DNA of 64,000 nucleotides from PFJX01 sp044227325. Its GTDB lineage: Bacteria > Pseudomonadota > Gammaproteobacteria > Burkholderiales > Thiobacillaceae. The stretch's first letter is position 1; the number at the start of each line of letters is the position of its first letter. Below the pieces are notes generated by a model, which saw only the letters and a list, made by a program, of their open reading frames with translations, was not told the DNA's origin and searched no databases. Below, piece after piece: positions 1 to 11,300 of this stretch. A program made the translations under genes and the position numbers. The DNA lies in NCBI GenBank assembly GCA_044227325.1, contig JBGAFI010000001.1, positions 434,001 to 498,000 on the forward strand, read 5' to 3'.

Positions 1-31
1 CCCTTGCGCGAAAAACGCTATCAACGGAGTC

Positions 32-502
32 TCATTCCAACGAGGAAATGATCAAGGTGTCCGCCGCCTGCTCCATGCGCACGCGGTGCAGGGCGTTCAT
101 GCCCAGCAACGCGTCGCTGGCCAGATTGGGCAGTATCGCGACAGTCAGGTGTTCGAGCCGGAACGGGCCGAATTCCAGCTCGGCGGCCCGGCTGGTGCAG
201 CCCTGGACCAGGCCGTTCGCGGTGCTGAAGGTGGAGGCGGTATCGCAGCCCAGGCCCAGGCGCCGGGCCAGTTCCAGAGAGATGGACACGGTGCTGGCGC
301 CGGTGTCGATGAGGAAGCGCACCGGCTGGCCCTGGATCGCGCCGTCGATGTGGAAATGGCCATCCCGCGCGCGGGACAGTTCGACATGGTCCGCGCCCAC
401 CACCTGGACCGGCGGGGTTTCGTAGCGCAGGAAGAAGAAATACAGCAGAACGCCGACGCCGAGCCAGAAGCCGGTGATCAGGAAGGTTTTGCCGAGCCCC
501 AC
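32..502 (-). CDS. Retropepsin-like clan AA aspartic protease, membrane-anchored
   Basis: The predicted 156-residue protein has one N-terminal membrane segment (about residues 8-25), then a single retropepsin-like domain. The catalytic DTGAS motif is at residues 66-70, preceded by hydrophobic FLI and followed by a typical LARRLGL helix. A second family landmark, LLGMNAL, lies near residue 132. This matches the small bacterial TIGR02281-type aspartic proteases, which probably act as dimers because only one DTG half-site is present (family knowledge). The substrate is unknown; the catalytic domain should face the periplasm, judging from the N-terminal anchor. The start is GTG at 502, with no clear Shine-Dalgarno sequence. 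The gene lies 21 bp downstream of the TM-helix protein gene on the same strand, so the two may be co-transcribed. Confidence 0.85.
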   Translation of the reverse strand: MGLGKTFLITGFWLGVGVLLYFFFLRYETPPVQVVGADHVELSRARDGHFHIDGAIQGQPVRFLIDTGASTVSISLELARRLGLGCDTASTFSTANGLVQGCTSRAAELEFGPFRLEHLTVAILPNLASDALLGMNALHRVRMEQAADTLIISSLE

Positions 503-523
503 GCCGGTTGTCGCGCCGCTTGC

Positions 524-1201
524 CTACTTCTTGTCGATGATGCGATCCACCACCTTCGCGGCCCAGTCCCTGGCGCCCAGGCCGAAGGCGATGGCGAAGG
601 CCAGGCCGACGGCGCCGAAGGCGATGATGAAGGCGGCGGTGAGCAGTTCGTTGGCGATCTGCAACTGCTCCATGGCGATGAAGAACACGAACACCATCAT
701 CGCGTACTCGGAGAAGGTGGACACCGTCAGGGCGCCCTCGAATTCCACGTTGGACAGCCAGGCGAACACCATCCGGTTGATGAAGCGGGCCAGGATGGTG
801 CCGAACACCAGCACCAGGATGGCGACGATGACGTTGGGGATGTACAGCACCACCTTGTTGAACAGGTCCGCGACCATCTGCAGGCCCAGGGAATCGGCCA
901 CGGTGACGATGACGGCGAGGATGATCAGCCAGTAGATCAGATTGCCCAGGACCGAGGCCACCGAGACTTCCAGGTCGGCGTGCTTCATGAAGGCTTCCAG
1001 GCCGGATTTCTCGGTGGCCTTGTCGAACTTGAGCAGCGTCAGCAGACGCATGACGCCGCTGCGCGCCAGCTTGGCCAGGATCCAGCCGAGCACGAGGAAG
1101 ACGATCGCGAGCATCAGCTTGGGCAGGAAATGGGCGAGCTGGCTCCCGAAAGCCTGGAGGGAAGTGACGAAAATGTCGAATTGATCCACGACGGACTCCA
1201 T
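524..1201 (-). CDS. TM-helix repeat / mechanosensitive-channel-like inner membrane protein
   Basis: This 225-residue protein is almost entirely membrane-embedded, with about five hydrophobic segments near residues 25-47, 84-108, 112-137, 160-180 and 185-208. The stretches around LGNLIYWLIILAVIV and LYIPNVIVAILVLVFG resemble the TM_helix repeats of conserved bacterial proteins related to CmpX and small mechanosensitive channels. It lacks the C-terminal cytoplasmic beta/alpha domain of full MscS. ATG at 1201 was chosen because AGGTGA sits five bases upstream; an in-frame GTG at 1210 is the alternative. A TATAAT box lies about 30 bp upstream. The function is probably osmotic or envelope-stress related, but that is inference from the family. 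Confidence 0.8.
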   Translation of the reverse strand: MESVVDQFDIFVTSLQAFGSQLAHFLPKLMLAIVFLVLGWILAKLARSGVMRLLTLLKFDKATEKSGLEAFMKHADLEVSVASVLGNLIYWLIILAVIVTVADSLGLQMVADLFNKVVLYIPNVIVAILVLVFGTILARFINRMVFAWLSNVEFEGALTVSTFSEYAMMVFVFFIAMEQLQIANELLTAAFIIAFGAVGLAFAIAFGLGARDWAAKVVDRIIDKK

Positions 1202-1230
1202 GGCGGTCACCTGGAAAAAGTAGTGGCGCG

Positions 1231-1236
1231 ATTATA
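1231..1236 (-). promoter_or_regulatory. Sigma70-type -10 box before the TM-helix protein gene
   Basis: A perfect TATAAT hexamer reads on the minus strand, with a predicted start about 25 bp before the ATG at 1201. The hexamer 17 bp further upstream (CAGTTG) is a poor -35, and it lies inside the 3' end of prmB. The -10 call is reasonable; the full promoter is tentative. Confidence 0.45.
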
Positions 1237-1247
1237 AGCGGAGCGCG

Positions 1248-2141
1248 TCATCGCAACTGTTCCCGGGTCAGGACAAATACCGTGTCGTCGTCGCCCTCGA
1301 TGCGGGGCCAGGAAAACGCCAGTTCGGGAAAGGCCGCTTCCAGCGCGTCCCGGTTGTGGCCGATCTCCACCACCAGCAGGCCGCCCGGATTCAGGTGGCG
1401 TGCCGCCCGGGCCAGGATGGCGCGGGTCGCGTCCAGGCCGTCTTCCCCGGAACCCAGGGCCATGGCGGGCTCATGGCGGTATTCGGCGGGCAGGGCGGAG
1501 ACGGATTCGGCGTTCACATAGGGCGGGTTGGAAACGATGAGATCGTATTTCGCATCGCCCAGGGGCGCGAAAAGGTCGCCCAGATGCAGGTGGACCCGCT
1601 CGGACAGGCCATAGTCCGCGACATTGGCCCGCGCCACTTCCAGGGCATCCGGCGACAGATCCACCGCGTCCACCCGGGCATCGGGAAAGGCCTCGGCCAG
1701 AAGGATGGCAAGGCAGCCGGAGCCGGTGCACAAGTCCAGCGCGTCGGCCACGTTTTCCGGCTGCGCCAGCCAGGGCTGGCAATGCTCGAGGATCATGGGG
1801 GCGATGAAGGAGCGGGGCACGATCACCCGCTCGTCCACCCGGAAACGATAGCCCTGCAGCCAGGCTTCTCCGGTGAGATAGGGCGCGGGGACGCGTTCCT
1901 TGACTCGGCGCTCGAGGATTTCCGCCAGCCTTTTTCCCTCCACCGGCAACACCCGGGCGTCCAGGAAAGGGTCCAGGCGATCAATCGGCAGGTGCAGGGT
2001 GTGCAGGATCAGGTAGGCCGCCTCGTCGAAGGCGTCGCCGCTGCCGTGGCCGAAGAACAGTCTTGCCTCGTTGAAACGGGAGACGGCGAAGCGCAGCCAG
2101 TCGCGCACGGTGAGGAGCTGGGTCGGAGCTTGGGTGAACAT
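1248..2141 (-). CDS. prmB: 50S ribosomal protein L3 N5-glutamine methyltransferase PrmB
   Basis: A 297-residue class I SAM-dependent methyltransferase of the HemK/PrmB family. It methylates a glutamine of ribosomal protein L3 in the cytoplasm. The N-terminal helical substrate-recognition part (residues 1-110) includes the EAWLQGYRF and ERVIVPRSFIAP segments typical of PrmB rather than PrmC. The SAM-binding motif I is DLCTGSGC (146-153). The catalytic NPPY tetrapeptide is at 205-208, in VSNPPYVN. The length agrees with the family (about 300 residues). Start is ATG 2141. A TATAGT sequence at 2168-2173 on the minus strand could be its -10. It is divergent from the giant exoprotein gene. Confidence 0.95.
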   Translation of the reverse strand: MFTQAPTQLLTVRDWLRFAVSRFNEARLFFGHGSGDAFDEAAYLILHTLHLPIDRLDPFLDARVLPVEGKRLAEILERRVKERVPAPYLTGEAWLQGYRFRVDERVIVPRSFIAPMILEHCQPWLAQPENVADALDLCTGSGCLAILLAEAFPDARVDAVDLSPDALEVARANVADYGLSERVHLHLGDLFAPLGDAKYDLIVSNPPYVNAESVSALPAEYRHEPAMALGSGEDGLDATRAILARAARHLNPGGLLVVEIGHNRDALEAAFPELAFSWPRIEGDDDTVFVLTREQLR

Positions 2142-2199
2142 GGCGGGACGTCTGAAAGAGGCGGCGAACTATAGCACCGGCGCCGGCCGAAGCTGTTTC

Positions 2200-2300
2200 T
2201 CAGGATATTCTCCTATCAAAAGAAATAAAGGAATTCCCTAGTTGATAACACCACTATATTGAGGATGTCGGAGTCCGAAGGTGGCATTTTGTACGGTTGA
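2200..2300 (+). promoter_or_regulatory. AT-rich upstream region of exoprotein gene 1
   Basis: This stretch between prmB and the first exoprotein gene is strikingly AT-rich against the surrounding GC-rich DNA. It contains an inverted pair TATCAA (2214-2219) and TTGATA (2242-2247) around the palindrome GGAATTCC (2230-2237). A TATATT hexamer at 2255-2260 could be a -10, but there is no convincing -35 at 16-18 bp, so activator-dependent transcription is possible. Low-GC islands like this often mark promoters or H-NS/MvaT-type silencing sites; that is inference. Confidence 0.35.
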
Positions 2301-2354
2301 ATGCAGGTGGCCTGGTCAGGTCGCCGGCCGCCAGAGGCGCATCGTGGAGGCTTT

Positions 2355-5300
2355 ATGTTGAGCGATCATGCCCGGGGTTGGCTGGTTCAGCGCTATCGCA
2401 GCCTGTTGCGGCGGTGTCTGGCACTGGGGCTGGAAGCCCTGGTGGCGGTACTGGCCTCGGTGGGACTGGTCCACGCTGCGTCGATTGTTGCCGACGGGCT
2501 TACCCAGACGCAGGTCATGGTGAAGGGGGCGGTGACGGACATCACGACCCAGACCATACGTGGTGCGAACGCCTACAACTCGTTTTCCAGGTTCAACGTT
2601 GAGACGGCCGAGCGGGTGAACCTGTACCTGCCCGGGCAGACCAGCAACCTGCTCAACCTGGTGCACGACGAGACCTCCTACATCAACGGCCTGGTGAACG
2701 CCTACAAGGGCGGTCGGATCGGCGGCAACGTGTTCTTCTTCAACCCCCACGGCATCGTGGTGGGGGCGGGTGGCGTGCTGAACGTGGGCAGCCTGACGCT
2801 GGCGACGCCGACACCGGGGTTCATGAAGGAGCTGGTGGACCCGAACGGCAACATCGGCGATGCGGCGACGGCGGCGGCGCTGTCGGGGCAGATACCGCTG
2901 AGCCAGAGCGGGCTGGTGCTGGTGAAGGGTCGCATCAACGCGGCGGACGCGGTGACCCTGGCGGGCGGCAGCGTGGACGTGGCGCCGGGAGCCGCGGTCC
3001 TGGCATGGGGACAGGCTGGCATCGCCTTTGAGGATATGGTGAACGTTGATGGCATGCAGACCGGCGCCGCCGTCAGGGTCGATGGGGGCGTGATCCGCAT
3101 CGTCGCGGCGGAAGACATCACGGTGGCGGGCCAAGTCTCCGCCGACGGGGTGGGCTCCTACGCCAAGGGCGGCACCGTCACGATCATGGCCGGGGGCGAT
3201 GCCACCCTGGCATCCACCGGCCGGGTGAGCGCCGACGCCGGCACCACCGGCGACGGCGGCTTCGTGGAATTCTCCGCGAAGCATGAGGTGAACCTATACG
3301 GCTATGGCCTTTCCGCCCACGCCGCCCAGGGTCGGGCCGGCCACATCCTCATCGATCCGGAGAACCTGACCTGGACCGGCAGCGGCGAAGACCGCTACAC
3401 CCATGGCGACAACATCACCATCAGCGCCGACGACAAGGTCGTCCTGGACAACGTGGTGGTGTCCACCCGGAACATCGGCGGCGCCGCCGACACCCGCGCC
3501 AACCACCAGACCCTGGCCTCCCAGGGCGATTCCGGCGACATCGAGGTCACCGCCAAGGTCATCGAGATCAAGAACGGCAGCCAGTTGCTGGCCAACGCCG
3601 ACAACGGCTTCAGCGCCGGCGACATCAGCATCGCCGCCACCGACAACCAGTCCACCCCGGCGTTCGCGGCCCTGGACAGCTCCATCGCCACCATCCTCAT
3701 CGACCGCGCCACCCTCAAGGGTGGCAACGTCAGCGTCACGGCCACCGCCAACGACAAGTGGGTGTGGACCGGCAACGAGTTCGGCGACGCGGTGCTGGGC
3801 TTCCTGGACGACCTGCGCATCGGCCTCAACATCAGCTATTCCTACGCCTGGGCCCATGTGGACGTGCTCAACGGCAGCAGCATCGACGCCGCCGGCACAC
3901 TGGACGTGGAGGCAGTGGCCAAGGCCGACGCCACCATGCGGGTGCTCTCCACCCTGGTGGGCGTGGGCTACGGCGAGTCCGACGCCAATGCCAAGGTGAA
4001 CATCGGCATCGCCACCCTGGGCGCGGGTGGGGCCATGACCCTGCGCGCCCAGGCCGACAGCACGTTGACGGTGGAAGTGGATACGGTGAACACCGGCAAG
4101 TTCAACAACGCCGCCTCCAATGCCAGCCAGTACGCGGATTTCGCCTTCGCCATCGGCAAGGGCAAGCAGGTGGCGGAAGCCGTCGTCGGCCCCAACGCCA
4201 CCATAGTCCGGGCCGATTCCCTCAGCGTGGAAGCCACCGGCGAGAAGTCCCAATCGGTGGCCTCCAGCGGCGGCGCCTACAAGGACGGCACCGCCTCCGC
4301 CGGCGTCTCCGTGTCCATTTCCGAGACCACCCTCACCGCCAGCCTGGGCGGCACCGTCAACGCCGATTCGGTGACCGTGCAGGCGGCCCTGGCCGACGAC
4401 GCTTCCACCGAGGTCTCCGCTTCCGCCGGCACCGCCGGCAGTCCGGACCTGCAGGAAGCCATCACCAGCGCCAAGCCGGTGGACGAGATCCTGTTCGAGA
4501 AGCTGTCGGATTTCGTCGCCAAGGCGCCCAAGACCGACGAACGCAGCGGCAATTCCGCCAAGCTGGGCGTGGCCGCGGCCTTCGCCTGGGTGGAGAACAC
4601 CAACAGCGTCACCGCCGAGGTGGCGCCCAACGCCCACGTCACCACCCCCGGCGCCTTGAACATCCTCGCGGCCGCCGAGGAAAGCATCAGCTTCGAGACC
4701 TCCGCCGCAGTGGACGAACGGGACCTGGAGAAGAAGGCCGAGGGCGACAACAAGACCAGCGAGGACAAGAAGAAGATCGCGGTTTCCGCTTCCGTGCTGG
4801 TGCTGGACATGCATCACCACGCCGATGCCCGCATCGGCGACGGCGCCGTGATCGGCGCCGGCGGCCCGGTGAACGTCAACGCCAGCACCGCCATCGTGCC
4901 CTTCTACCAGCAATGGCCGGAACTCATCGCCAAGTTCAAGACCATGGACTGGGACAGCGCCACCGCCTGGTACGACCTGGGCCAGGCCCTCTACGGCGCC
5001 CTGGGCGACCCGATCGGCGCCAGCACCTGGTCCCAGACCGCGGTGGAAAGCGAGAAGCTGGCCCTGGCCGGCGCCCTGGAATTCCTCACCCTGGACAACA
5101 AGGCCACGGCGAAGATCGGCGACGCCAGCATCAACGCCGGCACCGATCCCGTCACCGCCAGCCAGGATGTGACTGTTTCCGCCAGCGCCAGTCAGGGCAC
5201 CTTGAGCCTGGTGGGCGTGCCCGAGTGGGATCCCACCAGCCCGCCCGGCTCCAACACCAGCACCGGCACCGCCGGCTTCGGCGGCTCCTATCTCCAGTTC

Positions 5301-8300
5301 GATCTGTCCGGCGGCAGCGAAGCCGTCATCGCCAAGGGCGCGGACCTGCGCGCCGACGACGTGGCGGTGCTGGCGGATACGGCCTTCGACCTCATCAGCG
5401 TCACCGAGACCGTGGGCAAGGCCGGCAAGGTGTCCATCAACGGCGCCTTCTCGCTGATCGACACGGACGTGCACACCATCGCCCAGATCGGCGCCGCCGG
5501 CAGCCTCGCCGCCGACGACGTGCTGGTGCGGGCGGCGGACGACAGCCTCATCATCAACGTGGCCGGCGGCGTGGCCCGCTCCCAGAGCGTGGGCATCGGC
5601 TTCTCCGTGGCCATCAACGATTTGGATCGGGAGGTACGGGCCCTCATCGGCAACCGGACCACAGAGACCGGCGTCGGCGGCAGCCTGACGGCCAGCGGCA
5701 ACCTGCTGCTGGACGCGGAGGCCGACGGCACGCTGGGGGCCTTCACCGTGGCCGGCTCCGGCCCGGCCGGCGGCGACGATTCCAAGGCCAAGGGCGGCGA
5801 CGGCAAGAAAACCAACGTCAAGGACAAGGGCGAGCAGGGCAAGTCCGGGGTGGGCATTTCCGGCGCCGCCTCGGTGAACGAGATCATCGACACCACCGCC
5901 GCCGAATTGAAGGATCTGGCCAAGGTAACCGTCTCCGGTCCCGGCGCCAGCGCGGTCGAAGTGGACAAGGACGCGGACGGCACCGCCGACGAGACCGTGA
6001 ATCTCGCCCGCGGCCTGGATGTCCGCGCCCGCAACGCCAGCCTGGCCATCGCCGGGGCCGGTTCCCTCACCGTGGCTTCGGGCAAGAGCGGCGGCCTGGC
6101 CGGCGCCTTCACCTGGAACGAACTGGTCAAGGACACCCGCGCCACCATCACGGGCCTGTACGACGATCCGCTGAATCCGGACGACGGCAAGGTCACGGTG
6201 GTGGGCGGCGGCGTCAACGTGGACGCCGAGAATACCGGCGCCATGTGGTCCATCTCCGCCGGCGCGGCCGGCGCCAGCAAGATCGGCGTGGCCGGTTCCG
6301 TGGCCTACAGCAACGTGGACAACGTCACCGACGCCGCCATCGAGAACGCCAACGTGGATGCGGACGGGGCCGTCACGCTGGATGCCGACGACGGTTCCGA
6401 CATCCGCGGCGTGGCCGGCGCAGTGGGCTATGGCGGCAAGGCCGGGGTGGGCGCGGCGGTGGCCATCAACACGGTGGATTCCGACACCAGCGCCCGCGTC
6501 GTCGGCGCCGGCAAGACCGTCAACGGCGACGCCGGTGTGGCCGCCAGCGCCACCAACGACAACGGCATCTTCGCCGTGGCCGCCGCCATCGGCGCCTCCC
6601 AGGGCGTGGCCGACTCCGGCGCGGTGACGGCCAACTGGATCAGCAACCGGACCGAGGCTGCCATGACCGGCGCCACGGTGACCGCCGCCGGCCAGACCGC
6701 CAGCTTCGACGCCGACGATACGTCCAGCATCCTGTCCATCTCCGGCAACGCCGCCGTCTCCACGGGCCAGGCGTCCGTGGGCATTTCCGCCAGCTACAAC
6801 GACATCGGCAACGAGACCTACGCGAAAGCCGTGGGCGGTTCCATCAGCGCCGGCACGGTGCGCCTGGAAGCCACCGAGGCCGCCGACATCCAGGCCATCG
6901 CGGCGGGGGGCGCGGGGGCGGCGAAGGTGGCCCTCACCGGCTCCCTGGCCATCAACACCATCGGCAACATCACCGAAGCCGCCAGCACCGGCACCGGCAT
7001 CACCAGCACGGGCGACACCACGGTGCGCGCCGCCGACGCCTCCGGCATCCTTTCCATCACCGGTGCCATCGGCATTGCCGGCAACGCGGCGGTGGGCGCT
7101 TCCGGCTCCTACAACCACATCGGCTCCAGCGTCACCGCCCAGGTATCCGGCGGCACCCTGAGCGTCGCCAACCTGCTGGTGGACGCCGAGCGGGCCGCCA
7201 ACCTGGAAGTCTGGGCGGTGGCGGGTTCCGGCGCCGGCACTGCCGGATTTGCCGGCTCCATCGCCCTCAACGACATCGGTGGTATCACCACCGCCCGCAT
7301 CGGCGAGGGCGCCCAGGTGGACGCCACGGGCAACGCCCTGGTAACCGCCCAGGCGGACGACGAGATCGAATCCCGGGCCGGCGCCGTGGCCGTCGGCGGC
7401 AGTGTCGGCGGGGCCGGCTCCATCGCCTTCAACGACATGCACGCCGATACCCTGGCCGAGATCACCGGCGCCAGCACCCGGGTCGATGCCCTGGGCAACG
7501 GGGCCGCAGCCCAGGTGGACAACGGCTTGCTGACGGCCATCGATCCGTCCAAGCTGCCTTCAGCCCAGCCCGTCTCCGGCCGGCAGCTGAAGGACGATCT
7601 GAGCGGCGTTGCCGTGGTGGCCTCGTCCACCGCCCAGGTGGAGAACTTCGCCATCAGCGGCGGTGGTGGCGGCAGCGCCGGGGTGGCGGGCACCGTGTCC
7701 GTGGCGATGATGACCGGCTACACCACCGCCGAGGTCAGCGCTCAGGCCAGCGTCAACAGCGCGTTCGGCGGCGCCGCCCAGGAAGCCCGTGTCGCCGCCT
7801 ATCACCATGACAACTTCGCCTCCGGCTCCGGCGGCGCCGCCGTGGGCGGCAGCGCGGGGCTGGGCGGCGCCCTGGACACCCTCATCGAGTCCCACGTCAC
7901 CACCGCCCAGGTCAAGAACGCGACGGTTCAGGCGCAAGGGGCGGTGAAGCTGGACGCGGGTTCCACCAGCGAGATCGCCCAGGCGGTCATCGGCCTGGGC
8001 ATCGGCGGCTACGCGGGCCTCGCCGGCTCCTTCGGCGTGGTGCTGGTGGACAACACCACCCAGGCCGTCGCCGACGACGCGGATCTGAATTCCAAGGGCG
8101 ACCTCACCGTCGAGGCCACCAGTTCCGTGGTCACCGACGTGGCCGGCGGCGCCGTGGCGGCCAGCGGCGCGGCGGGCATCGGCCTGACCGGCACCGCCGC
8201 CGTGTACGACCAGAAGACCCGGGCCTGGGTGAAAAACGGTTCCAAGCTCAACGCGATCGGCACCACCCTCATCCACGCCGATTCGCGCACCACCCACCAC

Positions 8301-11300
8301 ACCTATGCCGCCACGGCGGCGGCGGCGGGGGGCGTGGGCATCGCCGGCACCGCCAACGTGGTGGTGGTGAAGGGCTCCACCGAGGCCGCCGTCGGCACCG
8401 GCGTCCACGTCAACAACAACGAGGACTACGACAACGACTTCCAGGACGTGACCGTGGCCGCCGCCGACACCACCACCGTCGACAACAAGATCGGCGGCCT
8501 GGGCGTGGGCCTGGGCGGCGTGGGGGTGGGCGCGGCGGCGGACGTGGTGCTCATCCACAACGGCGTCACGGCCCGGGTCGACAGTGGCGCCGACCTCGAC
8601 GCCGGCCGCGACATCCGGGTCGCCGCCGACAGCACCCGGGACACCAACGCCGTGGTGGTGGCCGCCGCCGGCGGCCTCACCGCCGGCATCTCCGGCGCCG
8701 TCTCCGTGGTGTCCGTGGGCGCCCGGCCTGACGCCGACGCCAAGGGCGAGGTGGACGGCTCCCTGGGCGAGGTCTCCCGCCGGGCCTCCGCCAACGCTTT
8801 CGGCAACCAGTTGAATTCCGACGCGGGCGGCATCTCCGAATCCCGCGACCGGGCCAATACCGCCCGCGCCGGGCTGGACCTGGGCGCCGACCTGAACGCC
8901 GATCTGAGCAACACCAGCGCGGCGGCCGCCGTGGCCGGCGATCTGGACGCGGGCCGCCACGTCACCGTGGCCGCCCACAACCGCACCGACACCGACGCCG
9001 TCGCCGTGGGCGCGGCCGTGTCCGGCGGCCTTTCCCTGGGCGGCGGCGTCGCCCTGTCCTTCGTGGACGACAAGACCCGGGCCAGCTTGACCGGCACCAC
9101 CGTGGCCGGCGGCAACGTCAGCGTCACCGCCCTGGACGACCAGCCCGATCTGTCCCGGCTGCGCACCTACGCCGGCGGCGCCGGCCTGGTGGGCCTGGGC
9201 GCCAGCGTCGCCATCCAGGAGAAATATTCCAGCGCCACCGCCGAACTGGGCGGCAACGTCACCGCCACCAGCGGCACCGTCACCGTGGACGCGGGCATCG
9301 ACCACCAGCTCGAATCCGAGGGCGGCGCCGGCGCGGTGGGTGTGGCCGGGGTGGGCGCCGCCATCGCCTATGTCACCGAATCCGGCGAGGCCACGGCGCG
9401 GGTGCTGGCCGGCGCCCAAATCATTTCGGATGGCGTGGAGGTGCATGGCCACAGCGTGACCGACAGCCACGCCGTCACCATCGCCGCGGCGGGCGGCATC
9501 GTCGCCGGGGCCGGCGCCGACGCCAACGTGCTGGACGAGGCCACCGCCAATGCCGAACTCAACGGCAACGCCGACGTGACCAACAACGACGATGGCACCG
9601 GCAGCGTCCGGGTCCACGCCGAGGCCACGCCCAGGGCCCGGGCCGAGACCCTGGGCGTGAGCCTGTCCCTGTCCGCCTCGGTGGGCGCCGCCCTGTCCGA
9701 CGTGCTGGTCAACGCCCGCTCCAACGCCAGCGTGGGCACCGGCGTCACGGTGAAGGCGGATACGCTCACCGTGGAAGCCAGCCTGCTGAAATCCGCCGAT
9801 ACCGCCTGGGCTTCCGCCGAGGGCGCCTCCGGCGGCCTGCTCATCGGCATCAACGCCACCAAGGCCGATGCCCGCAATACCAGTGAGGCCGACGCCCACG
9901 TGGGTGCCGACGCCACCCTGGAGGTGGGCGCCACCACGGTGCGGGCCACGATGGCGAGCCGGCAGACCGCCAGCGCCAGCGGCCTGTCCCTGGGCATCGC
10001 CGCCGTGGGCGCCAACAAGGCCACGGCCAGCTCCGAGACCCGGGTGGAAGCCTGGCTCGCCGATGGCGTCCAGGTCAGCGGAGAGAGCCTGACGATCGGC
10101 GCCAGCGGCGACGACGACAACTTCGCCGCCGCCGTGGCCGGCGCCGGCGGCGTGGTGGCCGGCCTGGCTTCCGAGGCCGCCACCGACGGCATCAGCCATA
10201 CCAGCGCCCACATCGGCGCGGGCAGCGCGGCGCGGCCCATCGCCGTCGGCGATTTCCAGCTGAGCGCCAGCCAGACGGCCCGCTTCAACGCCCAGGTGGA
10301 CAGCACCGCCGCCTCCCTGGTGGGGGCCAGCGGCGCCACGGCCCGGAACTCGGTGGAAAGCCACGTCAGCGCCGAGATCGGCGACGACGCCTACCTGCTG
10401 GCCGACAGCCTGGAGGTGGAGGCCCACGGCGAAAGCCTGAAGCCCTGGCTCAGCGCCGACGCCTACCCCTGGCTGCCCGGCGTGCCCCAATGGAACGTGC
10501 GCTCCGGTTCCGGCGGCCTGTTCGACAAGCCGGCGGCCTCCAGCGAGAGCACCATCGGCAACGACACCCGGATCCGGGTGGGCGAGCGCGCCTTCATCAA
10601 ACAAACCGGAGACGAAGCGGCACCGGGCGAATTCCGCATGGATGCCTGGAACGAAGTGGTGGCCCGGGACAAGGTGAAGGTGGATTCCGGCGGCGCCATC
10701 GCGGTGCCCGGCGGTGAATCCCTGATCAAGGCGGACAGCAACGTCGCGGCGGTGGAGATCGAGGACGGCGCCAAGCTTTCCAGCCTGGGCGACATGACCT
10801 TCGGCACCCGGTCCATCGCCGACGTCTATGCCCAGGTGGCGGTGGATACCTACGGCATCGCCGGCGCCCCCGAGGGCGCGAGCCTGGCCCGCTTCCTGGG
10901 CGAGAACAGCATCACCATCGGCGACGCGGACCTGATCTCCCTGCACGACATCTATCTGAACGCCGGCCAGGACACGGCCGGCTTCAAGAACAGCCTGTCC
11001 AGCACCGCCCGCACGGACCTGTGGAACAACACCCTGATTCCCCTCGGCGGCCAGCCGGCGGCGGATGCCATCGTCGCCAGCCACAACCTCATCGACGTGG
11101 GCGAGGGCGCCGACGTGCAGGCGGTGCGCCACATCTACCTGCTCACCGAGAAAGGCAACGCCAGCGCCTCCGGCGTGGGCATCGGCAAGGACATCTACCG
11201 GGAAACCCTGGCCGCCATCGCCAACTTCTTCAGCGGTCTGTTCGGCGGTGATCCCGTCAGTTTCGAGACCCGGGCCGGCACCTCCCAGGTGAACCAGAGC

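Noticed and set aside
2214..2247. TTGATA at 2242 as the -35 of a sigma70 promoter for exoprotein 1
   Set aside because: No acceptable -10 hexamer lies 16-18 bp downstream; TATATT is only 7 bp away. Only the AT-rich region and dyad were kept.
2301..2354. Upstream ATG at 2301 as start of exoprotein 1
   Set aside because: It lacks a Shine-Dalgarno sequence, and the additional 18 residues do not align with the paralogue; ATG 2355 has GGAGG upstream.
3294..7442. Very long open frames on the opposite strand or other frames of the exoprotein genes
   Set aside because: They are shadows of GC-rich repetitive coding sequence: low-complexity His/Gly/Val/Ala translations with no family resemblance or ribosome sites, while the plus frame has signal peptide and TPS motifs.
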